Shown here piece after piece: positions 1 through 8,246 of a stretch of 64,000 nucleotides of DNA. The first letter of the stretch is position 1; the number at the start of each line of letters is the position of its first letter. This stretch comes from Ornithinibacillus bavariensis. Lineage in GTDB: Bacteria; Bacillota; Bacilli; Bacillales; Amphibacillaceae. The stretch covers positions 186,001 to 250,000 of the forward strand of contig NZ_BORP01000006.1 of assembly GCF_018333235.1 (NCBI RefSeq), given 5' to 3'. The notes below the pieces were generated by a model. It saw only the letters and a list, made by a program, of their open reading frames with translations, was not told the origin of the DNA and made no database searches. The translations under genes were made by a program, and so were the position numbers.

Positions 1-48
1 GAGATGGATTGCTGGTTAAAGGCATTTCGTAGCGCGTTGGATAACTGA
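1..48 (+). CDS. C-terminal end of an unidentified protein (partial)
   Basis: Frame 1 is open from the window edge to a TGA at 46-48 and encodes the tail EMDCWLKAFRSALDN. The short spacing to the SRPBCC gene at 111 would fit an operon. Fifteen residues are too few to name the family; an ArsR-type regulator, which often precedes AHSA1 genes, is only a guess. Confidence 0.3.
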   Translation, partial: EMDCWLKAFRSALDN

Positions 49-110
49 CTTAACAGTTATGGATAATTTTTTTAGGATAATAAAGATGAGGAAATCAAGG
101 AGGAATTAGA

Positions 111-620
111 ATGGATAAAAATCCGGTTGAACCCAATGAATTGGTACTGACCCGAGACTTTTACGCTCCACGTGAGCTTGTATTCAAGGTATGGACAGAT
201 CCGAAGCACTTCGGTAATTGGTGGGGACCGAAAGACTTTTCACTAAACGTCGAGAAGATGGATGTACGCCCGGGTGGTATGTTTCTAGGCAGCCAGACGT
301 CTCCAGAGGGACATGTCATGTGGGGAAAGTTCGTGTATCAAGAAGTGAACGGACCGGAAAAACTCGTGTTTGTTCAATCGTTCTCGGACGAGGAAGGCAA
401 TACTGTTCGAGCGCCTTTTAACCCGAATTGGCCACTCGAGATTATTAACATCCTAACGCTCACGGAAGAGAATGGAAAAACTTCGCTTACCCTGCGTGGT
501 GGTCCGTTTAATGCAACTGAAGATGAGCGTGCGGCATTTGAAGGAATGCGACCTAATTTGGAGCAAGGCTTCGAGGGTACTTTCGATCAACTCGCTGATT
601 ACCTTGCCAGCCAGCAATAA
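111..620 (+). CDS. SRPBCC / AHSA1-domain protein
   Basis: This 169-residue cytoplasmic protein belongs to the START/SRPBCC superfamily, Activator-of-Hsp90-ATPase-1-like group. The typical start is visible (strand, then APRELVFKVWTDPKHFGNWW), followed by the turn around VRPGGMF and the C-terminal helix FEGTFDQLADYL. The fold forms a hydrophobic cavity; members of unknown ligand are common in Bacilli, so no specific function is claimed. An AAGGAGGA ribosome binding site lies about 7 bases before the ATG. The coding sequence looks richer in G and C than its neighbours (many CCG, CGT, GGC codons), which could reflect recent acquisition; this is a visual impression, not a measurement. Confidence 0.8.
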   Translation: MDKNPVEPNELVLTRDFYAPRELVFKVWTDPKHFGNWWGPKDFSLNVEKMDVRPGGMFLGSQTSPEGHVMWGKFVYQEVNGPEKLVFVQSFSDEEGNTVRAPFNPNWPLEIINILTLTEENGKTSLTLRGGPFNATEDERAAFEGMRPNLEQGFEGTFDQLADYLASQQ

Positions 621-856
621 AATATTATTACATCTGAAAGCACCCGGAGAGGACGGTATCAGCTGTTTACTTCGAGGTGTTTTTTACTGCAAGTCGTGGG
701 AAGGTAAAATGATTAAGCTAATGATCCCGCAAAATGCAAATGTTAGGATTGCTGTTTTTTTTTGCCCCTTTGAGGGCTTAAAATGGTTATCCTAAAGCAA
801 AGGTTTTACAATAGAAGATAGTTTCCAATATGAAAATGATTAGGAGCTATACAAAT

Positions 857-2590
857 ATGAAAAATAATAATCAAGGATTAAGGCCTTTTTTATCACTTAT
901 TAAATCAACAAATATCCCAAAAGTCGCTTTAACTTTCGGATTAATAGGAAGTGTTATTACCACCCTTATTGGATTGGCTATACCGCTTTTGACTGGTCAA
1001 TTAGTGGATGGATTTTCATTAGAATCGTTGAGTGCGGGAATGATCATCGCCATTGCTGCCGTGTTCATTTTACAGGCAGTAACAGATGGGGTATCTTTTT
1101 ATTTACTTGCATTTGTTGGACAGAGAGTTGTAGCAAGACTACGTGAGAGTATGTGGAGTAAGCTTATCCGCCTCCCGGTACGCTATTTTGATAAGCAGAC
1201 AAGCGGAGAATCTGTTAGTCGAGTCGTGAATGATACTGGAATCGTGAAGGATTTAATTACCCAGCATTTCCCTCAATTTATTAGTGGGATCATTACAATT
1301 ATTGGGGCAGTTATTATTTTACTTATCATGGATTGGAAAATGACGTTGATCATGTTAATAGCTGTACCTTTTACAATGGCCATTATGATTCCATTAGGGT
1401 CTAAAATGTCAAAAGTATCTAGAGGACTACAGGATGAAACGGCTGCATTTTCAGGGACAATTCAACAGACAATCAGTGAAATTCGTTTGATGAAGGCATC
1501 TACTGCTGAATCCGTAGAGAAACATAAGGGAAGAGCAGGAATTAATCGATTATTTCAATTTGGATTAAAGGAAGCACGAATTACTGCCTTAATCGGTCCA
1601 TCGATGTATACCGTAATGATGATTGTTGTTGTTGTGATTATTGGTTATGGAGGAATTCGTGTTGCTGAAGGAACCATGTCTACAGGTTCACTAGTGGCAT
1701 TTTTACTATATCTATTTCAAATTATCTTCCCCATTACCTCTTTTGCGATGTTTTTCACCCAATTGCAGAAGGCTAAAGGAGCGACAGAACGAATTATTGA
1801 TATTCTTCATTTGCCTGATGAGAACGGGCAGGCTGGGATAGAGATGGATATAGCCAATCAACCTATTTTTGTATCCGATATATCGTTTGCATATGAGGAA
1901 GGAGAAACAGTCCTGCAAAAGATATCCTTTAACGCAAACCCGGGGGAAATGATTGCTTTTGCTGGTCCAAGTGGTGGTGGAAAGTCGACTATATTCGCTT
2001 TAATCGAAAGATATTATGAGCCGAGTTCTGGGGAAATATTCGTTGGCGATACACCGATTAACAAATTATCGTTAGCGTCATGGCGAAGTCAAATTGGCTA
2101 TGTATCGCAAGAAACTGCGATTATGGCTGGGACGATTCGTGAAAATTTAACCTATGGTATGCCTGATGCAGATCATATTCCAGATGATCAATTGTGGGAA
2201 GTTGCAAAAATGGCATATGCGGACGAATTTATTAAAGAATTTAGTAAAGGTCTAGACACCGAGGTTGGGGAAAGAGGGGTAAATCTTTCCGGTGGTCAAA
2301 GGCAGCGAATTAATATAGCAAGAGCATTTTTACGAAATCCAAAAATCTTAATGATGGACGAAGCAACAGCAAGCTTAGATAGTCAATCAGAGGGAATTGT
2401 TCAAGATGCGTTAACGAGATTAATGGAAGGGCGAACTGCTTTTGTTATTGCCCACCGATTATCAACCATTGTAAATGCTGATAAGATTATCTTTATTGAA
2501 AATGGGGAAGTAACTGGGATGGGTACCCATCAAGAACTTGTGGATACACATGAGTTGTATAGGGAATTTGCAGAACAGCAATTAACCTGA
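857..2590 (+). CDS. bmrA: ABC multidrug exporter, BmrA-like half-transporter
   Basis: A 577-residue fused membrane/ATPase half-transporter that should act as a homodimer exporting drugs or lipids. Six membrane helices occupy about residues 15-300 and the nucleotide-binding domain follows: Walker A GPSGGGKST near residue 370, signature LSGGQ near 477, Walker B ILMMDEATA near 497 and the H-loop in VIAHRLST. Sequence and length are close to B. subtilis BmrA (about 589 residues), including the VDGFS and VSRVVNDT segments and the FAEQQL C-terminus. I chose ATG 857 because AGGAG at 842-846 precedes it; the in-frame ATG at 830 has no convincing ribosome site. It is a single gene ending before the terminator at 2825. 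Substrate is not deducible. Confidence 0.9.
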   Translation: MKNNNQGLRPFLSLIKSTNIPKVALTFGLIGSVITTLIGLAIPLLTGQLVDGFSLESLSAGMIIAIAAVFILQAVTDGVSFYLLAFVGQRVVARLRESMWSKLIRLPVRYFDKQTSGESVSRVVNDTGIVKDLITQHFPQFISGIITIIGAVIILLIMDWKMTLIMLIAVPFTMAIMIPLGSKMSKVSRGLQDETAAFSGTIQQTISEIRLMKASTAESVEKHKGRAGINRLFQFGLKEARITALIGPSMYTVMMIVVVVIIGYGGIRVAEGTMSTGSLVAFLLYLFQIIFPITSFAMFFTQLQKAKGATERIIDILHLPDENGQAGIEMDIANQPIFVSDISFAYEEGETVLQKISFNANPGEMIAFAGPSGGGKSTIFALIERYYEPSSGEIFVGDTPINKLSLASWRSQIGYVSQETAIMAGTIRENLTYGMPDADHIPDDQLWEVAKMAYADEFIKEFSKGLDTEVGERGVNLSGGQRQRINIARAFLRNPKILMMDEATASLDSQSEGIVQDALTRLMEGRTAFVIAHRLSTIVNADKIIFIENGEVTGMGTHQELVDTHELYREFAEQQLT

Positions 2591-3031
2591 GGTAGAAGTA
2601 GGGGATTTGTTAAGCGTATTACAGTAGGTAAATAAATGGAATGGCGTATAAACAAGATCTATGAGTTATAACTAACCCTGTCACGAATCATAATAAAATT
2701 TGTCACGATTATAACTTAAATATGTCACTGAGTTATGTGTTGTTTACTGTCCAATAGCAGTATAGTTAGTAAATTTTTTATTAAAGTTGGTAAACTTCAA
2801 AAAAAGTAGATAGATACATTTTTTCAACCTCTGTCCCTATTTAAGGGCAGAGGTTTTTTGTGGTTACTCTTGAGTGATTGGAAATCTTACAATTTATCGG
2901 GGCTATTTGAGCTAGGATCGGATATTTATGTTAAAATATATAGGATTCTGAATATTTAGTACTCCAACTAACCAAGCAGTTAAGTAAAATTAAATAATTT
3001 GCATGTGATTTAAAAAATAGGAGGTTATTAT
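2591..3031. other. Intergenic region, no gene seen
   Basis: About 440 bases separate the exporter from the GNAT gene. They hold one clear terminator (2825-2860) and otherwise AT-rich sequence with stop codons in all frames. I saw no RNA gene or strong operator. Confidence 0.6.
2825..2860 (+). terminator. Rho-independent terminator
   Basis: The inverted repeat ACCTCTG-CCCT / AGGG-AGAGGT is followed by TTTTTT. It probably ends the exporter transcript, although it lies about 235 bases past the stop. Confidence 0.85.
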
Positions 3032-3439
3032 GTGAAAGGAAAGATAGATTATAGTATACTGCCACCAGAAAATTTTGAAGAATTATGGAAATTATATGAG
3101 CTATTAGGATGGAATTCACTTAACTTAACCGCTAATGATTTAGAACGAATGTGCAAACAGAGTTGGTATGCAGTATATGCTTATGATGAGCAACAATTAG
3201 TAGGAATGGGACGTGTTATTTCTGATGGGGTTATTACAGCAATTATCTGTGGAGTTTGTGTACTGCCAAGTTATCAGTCCAAAGGTATTGGTAAAGAAAT
3301 TGTAAATCGAATTATACAACATTGTGAGCAGAATAAAGTAATTCCTCAACTGATGTGTGTAGACAGTTTGGAGCCCTATTATAAAGATTTAGGGTTTAGG
3401 AAATTTTCAATAGGTATGACCAAAGAAATTAATCGGTAA
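3032..3439 (+). CDS. GNAT family N-acetyltransferase
   Basis: A 135-residue acetyl-CoA-dependent acyltransferase of the compact single-domain GNAT type. The motif A region is readable: GMGRVISDG, then CGVCVLPSYQSKGIGKEIVNRI, whose Q-x-x-G-I-G loop binds the pyrophosphate of acetyl-CoA. The C-terminal strand PYYKDLGFRKF is the usual motif B. Start is GTG 3032 with AGGAGG 7 bases upstream. Acceptor substrate unknown. Confidence 0.85.
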   Translation: MKGKIDYSILPPENFEELWKLYELLGWNSLNLTANDLERMCKQSWYAVYAYDEQQLVGMGRVISDGVITAIICGVCVLPSYQSKGIGKEIVNRIIQHCEQNKVIPQLMCVDSLEPYYKDLGFRKFSIGMTKEINR

Positions 3440-3683
3440 TAAGCTTCTGTTACCTATGTTTCTGAGTACCTTAAGTTTTTAAAACAGGATTGTGAAAAAG
3501 TGTACTTAGGCTAACGGGTAGCTTTAGTTTAATAAAAAGAGTTTAAGTCAAAAGACTTCTATCGGCTTTTTATGTCGAACACGGACGAAACTATTCACAC
3601 CATATCTTTTATGAAACTAAGGAGCAGGATTATCTAAAGAAATAAAGTATTAATTTTGGTATTAAATCTATGGAGGTGCTCAC

Positions 3684-4067
3684 TTGTATAGACCAATTGA
3701 AAATAGGATTGATACTGTTTTTGTTCATGTGTCGGATTTAGAACGTTCAATAAAATGGTACAGTGATTTGCTTGGGTTGCAAGTAAGGGAGGGAGAACAT
3801 ACTGGACCAATATATACCTTGAATATGGGTGACGGACGCCCGGGGATAACCCTTGATAACCACTGTTTTGAGGAAGGTTATAAAATAATTCCATCAAATC
3901 AGCCACTCTTTAACCTTAGTGCTTCCGACATTAACGCAGCGTTTAACCATGTTACTAAAATGGGTGCTGAGATAATAACTGAAATTATTACGTATCCCGA
4001 TTTGTCAGAGTTCTCCTTTAAAGATCCTGATGGTAATATCATAATGGTGTGTTCTTGTTTCAGTTAA
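3684..4067 (+). CDS. VOC (glyoxalase/bleomycin resistance) family protein
   Basis: A 127-residue protein with two beta-alpha-beta-beta-beta modules of the vicinal oxygen chelate superfamily. The N-terminal strand and helix (TVFVHVSDLERSIKWYSDLLGL) and the C-terminal FKDPDGNIIMV motif, with an acidic metal-ligand position, are characteristic. The start is TTG 3684 behind TGGAGGTG. Members include lyases, dioxygenases and antibiotic-binding proteins; nothing here narrows the choice. It stands alone, with no co-oriented close neighbour. Confidence 0.8.
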   Translation: MYRPIENRIDTVFVHVSDLERSIKWYSDLLGLQVREGEHTGPIYTLNMGDGRPGITLDNHCFEEGYKIIPSNQPLFNLSASDINAAFNHVTKMGAEIITEIITYPDLSEFSFKDPDGNIIMVCSCFS

Positions 4068-4329
4068 ATACAAATAATTTTATATAATGCCCTTTATAAT
4101 AAAAAAATGTTAGTTTTTTATTATAAAATCGCCAATTTACTGTATCTTATTATAACAGTTTAATTATAAACGGAAGTTCTTTTGAATTTTTGGATTTATA
4201 GTAATCTGGCCAGATTGTAGAAGAGAACTTTTAGGAATTGATATAGAGTAATAGTAATATTCGTTAAAATACAGTAAATTAAGTTGCATTTTCAATGAAT
4301 AGAAATAAAGTAAAAAGGGAGTGGCAAAA

Positions 4330-4428
4330 ATGCAGAAAAGTTTCGTGTTAACAAAATATGCAAGAGCTCATGCAAAGCCGAGTAATAAAAGGGCGATTTC
4401 TTTGCATGAGTCTATCGTATTAAAATAA
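4330..4428 (+). CDS. Putative 32-codon leader peptide ahead of an HTH gene
   Basis: ATG 4330 has an AAGGGAG-like site about 8 bases upstream and opens 32 codons (MQKSFVLTKYARAHAK...) ending at TAA 4426, some 70 bases before the start of the HTH protein at 4499. The ORF overlaps an 11-bp perfect inverted repeat, CTCATGCAAAG (4367-4377) and CTTTGCATGAG (4400-4410). It has no recognisable domain. I read it as a possible regulatory upstream ORF; a chance ORF remains possible. Confidence 0.35.
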   Translation: MQKSFVLTKYARAHAKPSNKRAISLHESIVLK

Positions 4429-4438
4429 TCGCCTTTTG
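4367..4438 (+). promoter_or_regulatory. Structured leader: hairpin with a possible pseudoknot
   Basis: An 11-bp perfect stem (4367-4377 with 4400-4410) encloses a 22-base loop. The loop segment AAAAGGGCGATT (about 4387-4398) is complementary, with one bulged G, to AATCGCCTTTT at 4427-4437, so an H-type pseudoknot or an alternative helix could form just before the ribosome site of the downstream gene. Inference from base pairing only. Confidence 0.4.
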
Positions 4439-4498
4439 ACCAAAATACTAGGCTTTGCACCTTATTTTAATGAACTAAAAAATAAGGGGCTGGCAAAA

Positions 4499-4765
4499 GT
4501 GAAATATGTAAAAGCAACTACTATTTTACCTGAAGAACTTTTGGTCGAGATTCAAAAATACGTTCAAGGTGAAGCAATCTATATACCAAAACAAAAGTGT
4601 ACGTATCAAAAATGGGGCTCACTTTCAGGTGGAAGAAAGAAAATCGATGAAAGAAACGCTTCGATAAAAAATGAATTTTATAATGGCAAGTCCATTGATC
4701 AATTAGCTCAAGATTATTTTCTCTCAACCGAAACAATTAAAAAAATCGTTTATTCGAAAAAGTAG
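4499..4765 (+). CDS. CD3324-like small helix-turn-helix protein
   Basis: An 88-residue DNA-binding protein beginning MKYVKATTILPEELL. The pattern of KYVKA..LPEELL..IQKY..GEAIYIPK, then a basic W-G..SGGRK segment and a C-terminal HTH (SIDQLAQDYFLSTETIKKIVY), matches the CD3324/Mor-like family found in Firmicutes. The frame can be extended upstream to TTG 4436, but family members begin at KYVKA and GTG 4499 has AAGGGG about 10 bases upstream, so I chose GTG 4499. A terminator follows at 4769. Its targets are unknown; the structured leader upstream suggests post-transcriptional control. Confidence 0.65.
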   Translation: MKYVKATTILPEELLVEIQKYVQGEAIYIPKQKCTYQKWGSLSGGRKKIDERNASIKNEFYNGKSIDQLAQDYFLSTETIKKIVYSKK

Positions 4766-4768
4766 ATA

Positions 4769-4808
4769 CAAAGCACTGGTTTCTTATTAAAGAAATCGGT
4801 GCTTTTTA
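4769..4808 (+). terminator. Rho-independent terminator
   Basis: AAAGCAC...TTTC / GAAA...GTGCTTT hairpin followed by TTTTT, four bases after the stop of the HTH gene. Confidence 0.8.
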
Positions 4809-4999
4809 TGGTGATTTTGTTTCCTAATCATTGTTTCTATATCTATATTCTGATGATGATTTAAAATAAAGGGAAGAAATCTTTAGCAATGATAAGGAAG
4901 TTAAAGAAAATTAACGATGATCTTTTAATCTAGTATTCCATAGGGAAAATATCAAAAAGATAGTTACAAATACCGAGAAGAATCGAGGAGATTATATAA

Positions 5000-5881
5000 A
5001 TGAGTAAACCTCTAATTCGAACATATAAAAATTCAATTGATTTAAAACGAATGCAGAAACTTACACAGGCTATATGGTCACTGGAATCGAATTACCATAT
5101 TGGCGATTTAGCTTGGCAACGTTATCGACACACTGGGCGTGAGGATGAATGGATGACTGCAATTTGGGAGATAGGTGATAAACCAGTGGCTTGGGGTTGG
5201 ATAAAACAACCTGACAACTTAATGTTCCAAGTCGACCCTAATTTCCCGGAAGTTTCCAAGGATGTCATTGAATGGTTTGATAAAATGACCGAAGCCAATG
5301 AACAAAGGGTAACCGTTCTAGAAACGGAGTCCCATCTTATTTCAGCTTTAGAGGATTCTTTATTCAAACCATTAAAAGAAACATCCGAAGTTCTCATGAA
5401 AATTTCAATAGAAAGTGGTCCTTTCCCTGCTTATTTGCCAGATGAATTTAAAGCACGACATCTCAAGGGGAAAGAAGATTTAACAAATAGAGTGAGCGTA
5501 CAGAAGGCTGCATTCACATCATCAAGAGTCACTGAAGAAAGCTACCGGAATGTTATGAATTGCTATCCTTATGATCCTTCTCTGGATTGGGTAATCGAAT
5601 CCCCTAATGGTCAATTCGCAGCATTTTGTTTAATTTGGTTCGATGAAATAAATAAGGTAGGTTTACTGGAGCCTGTCGGAACGGATCCGATATTTTGGCG
5701 GATGGGGTTAGGCAGTTCCGTTTGTAAGCTTGCTCTCAATGCTTTGCGTGATAAGGGGGCAGACACTGCCATTGTTGTTTGCACTTCCCCTAATACACAG
5801 GAATTTTATGAGTCTATGGGGTTTGAACCATATGCTCAAACAAAATCATTTCATCGTCTTAAAAATACAAATAATGATTGA
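5000..5881 (+). CDS. GNAT family N-acetyltransferase (two-domain)
   Basis: At 293 residues this is about twice a single GNAT domain. The N-terminal half (residues 1-130) keeps the fold pattern but lacks a clear acetyl-CoA loop. The C-terminal half has it: LLEPVGTDPIFWRMGLGSSVCKLAL, with R-x-x-G-L-G, and a final FYESMGFEPYAQ strand. Such tandem GNATs often act on small molecules, but the substrate is not deducible. The start ATG 5000 follows GAGGAGATT. It heads a run of three separate GNAT genes. Confidence 0.8.
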   Translation: MSKPLIRTYKNSIDLKRMQKLTQAIWSLESNYHIGDLAWQRYRHTGREDEWMTAIWEIGDKPVAWGWIKQPDNLMFQVDPNFPEVSKDVIEWFDKMTEANEQRVTVLETESHLISALEDSLFKPLKETSEVLMKISIESGPFPAYLPDEFKARHLKGKEDLTNRVSVQKAAFTSSRVTEESYRNVMNCYPYDPSLDWVIESPNGQFAAFCLIWFDEINKVGLLEPVGTDPIFWRMGLGSSVCKLALNALRDKGADTAIVVCTSPNTQEFYESMGFEPYAQTKSFHRLKNTNND

Positions 5882-6025
5882 TCACTATATAAAAATTGGG
5901 CGTGTTGGAGCTTAGCTGCCGGATTTTGTGGCATTAGGAGTGTCTACTAGTAATGGTGCTGAATAGATAAGGTATGACAGTAACTATCCTTCAGCCATAT
6001 AAGCTAGAAAAGGAGAGGATTTTGT

Positions 6026-6589
6026 ATGACCGAACCATTGGATAGATTTCCAGTATTAGAAACGAATCGGATACTATTAAGACGGATTGAGAAGAGCGAT
6101 GCACAGGATATTTTTGAATACCTATCTGATAAAGAAGTAATGAAACATTATGGCACGGAACCGTTCCAAACAGTTGATGAAGCTATAAGGGCAATTTCAA
6201 GGTATGAATCATTGTTCACGGAAAAAAGAGGGATCAGATGGGGAATTACATTAAAGGGAGATAATAAGGTTATCGGTAGCTGTTTTTTTTATGATATGGA
6301 TGCTGAGCATTACAGAACTGATATTGGTTTTGTATTAAATAAAAATTATTGGGGGCAAGGAATTGCTCAAGAAGCAGTAAAAGCAACATTAAACTATGGA
6401 TTGGAGTATTTGAACATAAATAGGATCCAAGCAGTAATAGAACCAGCTAATGTAGCGTCACAAAAATTAGTTGAAAGACTCGGTTTTCTAAGAGAGGGAT
6501 TACTAAGAAGTTACGAATATTTTTGCGGAAAATTTGATGATTTATATATGTATTCCTTGTTAAAGTCTGACTTTAACCCTGAAGAATAG
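6026..6589 (+). CDS. GNAT acetyltransferase, RimJ/RimL type
   Basis: A 187-residue protein with the RimJ/RimL N-terminal signature (LETNRILLRRIEKSDAQDIF), IGFVLNKNYWGQGIAQEAV as the acetyl-CoA loop, and the family-typical N-x-x-S-x-K-L-x-E-x-L-G-F segment near residue 150. These enzymes acetylate N-termini or small amines. AAGGAGAGG precedes the ATG. The next gene is 26 bases away and of the same family, so the two are probably co-transcribed tandem paralogues. Confidence 0.85.
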   Translation: MTEPLDRFPVLETNRILLRRIEKSDAQDIFEYLSDKEVMKHYGTEPFQTVDEAIRAISRYESLFTEKRGIRWGITLKGDNKVIGSCFFYDMDAEHYRTDIGFVLNKNYWGQGIAQEAVKATLNYGLEYLNINRIQAVIEPANVASQKLVERLGFLREGLLRSYEYFCGKFDDLYMYSLLKSDFNPEE

Positions 6590-6615
6590 AGATTAATAGA
6601 AAAAAGGTGATTAAG

Positions 6616-7170
6616 ATGTCTTATAACTATTGGCAAGGCAAAAGAATTCGATTACGAGCACTTGAGGAAAAGGACGTATCGTTCTTTCAAACCTATGATG
6701 ATGAAATAATGAGAAGTTTTGATGAAATTCAACTACCAGAAACGAGAGAGCAAATACTAGAATGGATGCAAAAGGAACAAAACCCCAAAGCAGAAGACCA
6801 GTTTTTTTGGATAGCAGAAGATGAAGATGGTAATGTGGTCGGAGAGATTAGTACATCCCAATGTAAGAGACGACATGGAACATTCAAGTATGGAATTGCT
6901 TTATCTAGAAACTATCATGGTAAAGGGTATAGCAAAGAAATGATTTTGCTCGTGTTGCGATACTTTTTCATGGAACTAAGATATCAAAAGGTAACACCTC
7001 ATGTATATTCATTTAATGAGCCATCGATTAAGCTTCATGAACGAATGGGTTTTGTACGTGAGGGACAATTAAGAAATATGGTATATACGAATGGACAATA
7101 CTATGATGCGATTTATTTTGGAATGACAAAGCAAGAGTACGAAAGCTTATATGGAGATTATTTTAATTAA
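6616..7170 (+). CDS. GNAT family N-acetyltransferase
   Basis: A 184-residue RimJ/RimL-type acetyltransferase: IRLRALEEKDVSFF at the start, YGIALSRNYHGKGYSKEMI as the acetyl-CoA loop and NEPSIKLHERMGFVREG near the C-terminus. Start ATG 6616 follows AAAGGTGA by 5 bases; the in-frame GTG at 6607 lies inside that ribosome site and is unlikely. It pairs with the preceding GNAT gene. Confidence 0.85.
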   Translation: MSYNYWQGKRIRLRALEEKDVSFFQTYDDEIMRSFDEIQLPETREQILEWMQKEQNPKAEDQFFWIAEDEDGNVVGEISTSQCKRRHGTFKYGIALSRNYHGKGYSKEMILLVLRYFFMELRYQKVTPHVYSFNEPSIKLHERMGFVREGQLRNMVYTNGQYYDAIYFGMTKQEYESLYGDYFN

Positions 7171-7182
7171 GGAAAAATCAAT

Positions 7183-7470
7183 TGGCAATAAGAATTCATT
7201 ATAACCAAGGAAAGAAAATGGTGGACCAAAATAAGGTACTTATAGAGACTTTATTACACTATCCAGGGAAACAAATAGAAATGCTAATTTAAAGCAATAG
7301 TAATAAGACTACAGATTACCAACTACCGGTAACTCGAATTATTTATCCTCCTCCTCTTTTATTAATTCAATTAATTGCTAATAAACGATAACGAAATCCT
7401 AATGAATCTTATTGCGATAACGAAGCAGCTCGAACAGAAGCATTATTTGAGCTTCTTTTAACCTCTTAGA
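7183..7470 (+). pseudogene. Possible decayed gene, family not recognised
   Basis: One frame reads coding-like peptide broken by stops: RIHYNQGKKMVDQNKV, then after a stop TTDYQLPVTRIIYPPPL, and after another RNPNESYCDNEAARTEAL. All pieces are in the same frame. There is no start with a ribosome site. I cannot assign a family, and this could be chance composition. Confidence 0.25.
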
Positions 7471-7514
7471 TAACCACGGTCTAGCGTACCATTATTAAGT
7501 GAATTTCTTAAAAT

Positions 7515-7560
7515 AAAAAAACAGCATCCTCTAACATTGGATAGAGGATGCTGTTTTTTT
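7515..7560. terminator. Bidirectional rho-independent terminator
   Basis: ACAGCATCCTCT / AGAGGATGCTGT with a run of A before and TTTTTTT after, so it can work on both strands. Confidence 0.9.
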
Positions 7561-7747
7561 GAAACGGAGGCGGAATTTTACTCAAAAATATTAGAAAGTC
7601 AGAATGTACGTGAATACTCACTTTCTCTAGGGGGAAAGGATCAATAAAACACACTCTCTATTCAAATTTTGAGACCGTGTTACGTATACTCTAACCGTTT
7701 ATTCTTACTGTTCTGGAAAAAAATTTTAACTTTTTATAAAAATTACT

Positions 7748-7781
7748 TTGACAGATGGAGTAATATAAATTATTATTACTC
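7748..7781 (+). promoter_or_regulatory. Promoter P1 with PadR-type operator
   Basis: TTGACA (7748-7753), 17 bases, TATTAT (7771-7776) forms a promoter. Overlapping the spacer and -10 is a 24-bp perfect inverted repeat, GAGTAAT-N10-ATTACTC (7758-7781). Its position would block RNA polymerase, as expected for autorepression by the PadR protein encoded downstream. Confidence 0.65.
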
Positions 7782-7835
7782 TATGACATAGAATAAAAAG
7801 AATGTGATGAAATAATCGTTTTTGGCATAGTTACT

Positions 7836-7869
7836 TTGACAGATAGAGTAATTCGAGGATTTAATACTC
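7836..7869 (+). promoter_or_regulatory. Promoter P2 with second PadR-type operator
   Basis: A second copy, 88 bases downstream of the first: TTGACA (7836-7841), 18 bases, TTTAAT (7860-7865), with GAGTAAT-N10-AATACTC (7846-7869) in the same register to the -35. A third half-site GAGTAAT lies at 7879-7885, directly before the padR start codon. Confidence 0.6.
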
Positions 7870-7886
7870 GATGAAGTGGAGTAATA

Positions 7887-8246
7887 ATGTTAACAGAAAG
7901 GAGACCGAGAACAAAGTTGATTAGAAGTGATATTATTCGTGGACATTTAGATGCGATTATTTTGCGTTTGATTTATGAAGAAGACAGGTATGGCTATGAA
8001 ATATCAAAGGAAATCAGTTCACGAACAGAGAATCGATTTCAGATTAAGGAAGCGACCTTATATGCTGTGTTCCAGCGACTGGAAAAGAATGGTTTAATTG
8101 AATCTTACTTTGGAAATTTTTCACAAGGTGGAAAAAGAAAGTATTATCGGATTACATTACTTGGAAAAGCCTTTTTGAAGGAAGCGGCGGAAGAATGGAA
8201 GGAAACGAAAGAAATTATCGATTTATTAATGGAGGGGTTAGATTGA
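7887..8246 (+). CDS. PadR family transcriptional regulator
   Basis: A 119-residue winged-helix repressor: LDAIILRLIYEEDRYGYEISKEI is the first helix pair of the PadR fold, ATLYAVFQRLEKNGLIESY the recognition helix and start of the wing, and GGKRKYYRIT the wing strand; a short C-terminal dimer helix follows. It probably represses its own operon through the two GAGTAAT palindromes upstream. The stop overlaps the next start (TTGA), a sign of translational coupling. PadR regulators followed by a HAAS-domain membrane protein are a common Firmicute arrangement. Confidence 0.9.
   Translation: MLTERRPRTKLIRSDIIRGHLDAIILRLIYEEDRYGYEISKEISSRTENRFQIKEATLYAVFQRLEKNGLIESYFGNFSQGGKRKYYRITLLGKAFLKEAAEEWKETKEIIDLLMEGLD

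Larger units (their letters stand above)
7171..7886. other. Long intergenic region before padR
   Basis: Of these 716 bases, the left half holds the possible decayed gene and a strong terminator; the right part carries two promoter/operator copies serving the PadR operon. Nothing else was recognised. Confidence 0.6.

Noticed and set aside
472-795. 107-codon ORF overlapping the AHSA1 gene
   Set aside because: Out of frame with a well-supported gene, and the part beyond it is low-complexity without a ribosome site.
3634-3906. Minus-strand ORF overlapping the VOC gene
   Set aside because: It is the antisense of a well-supported coding region and has no ribosome site or recognisable domain.
4203-4216. 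Palindrome AATCTGGCCAGATT, echoed by CCAGATTG/CAATCTGG at 11155-11198
   Set aside because: The resemblance is limited to the short arms, the contexts differ and no linked regulator suggests a shared site.
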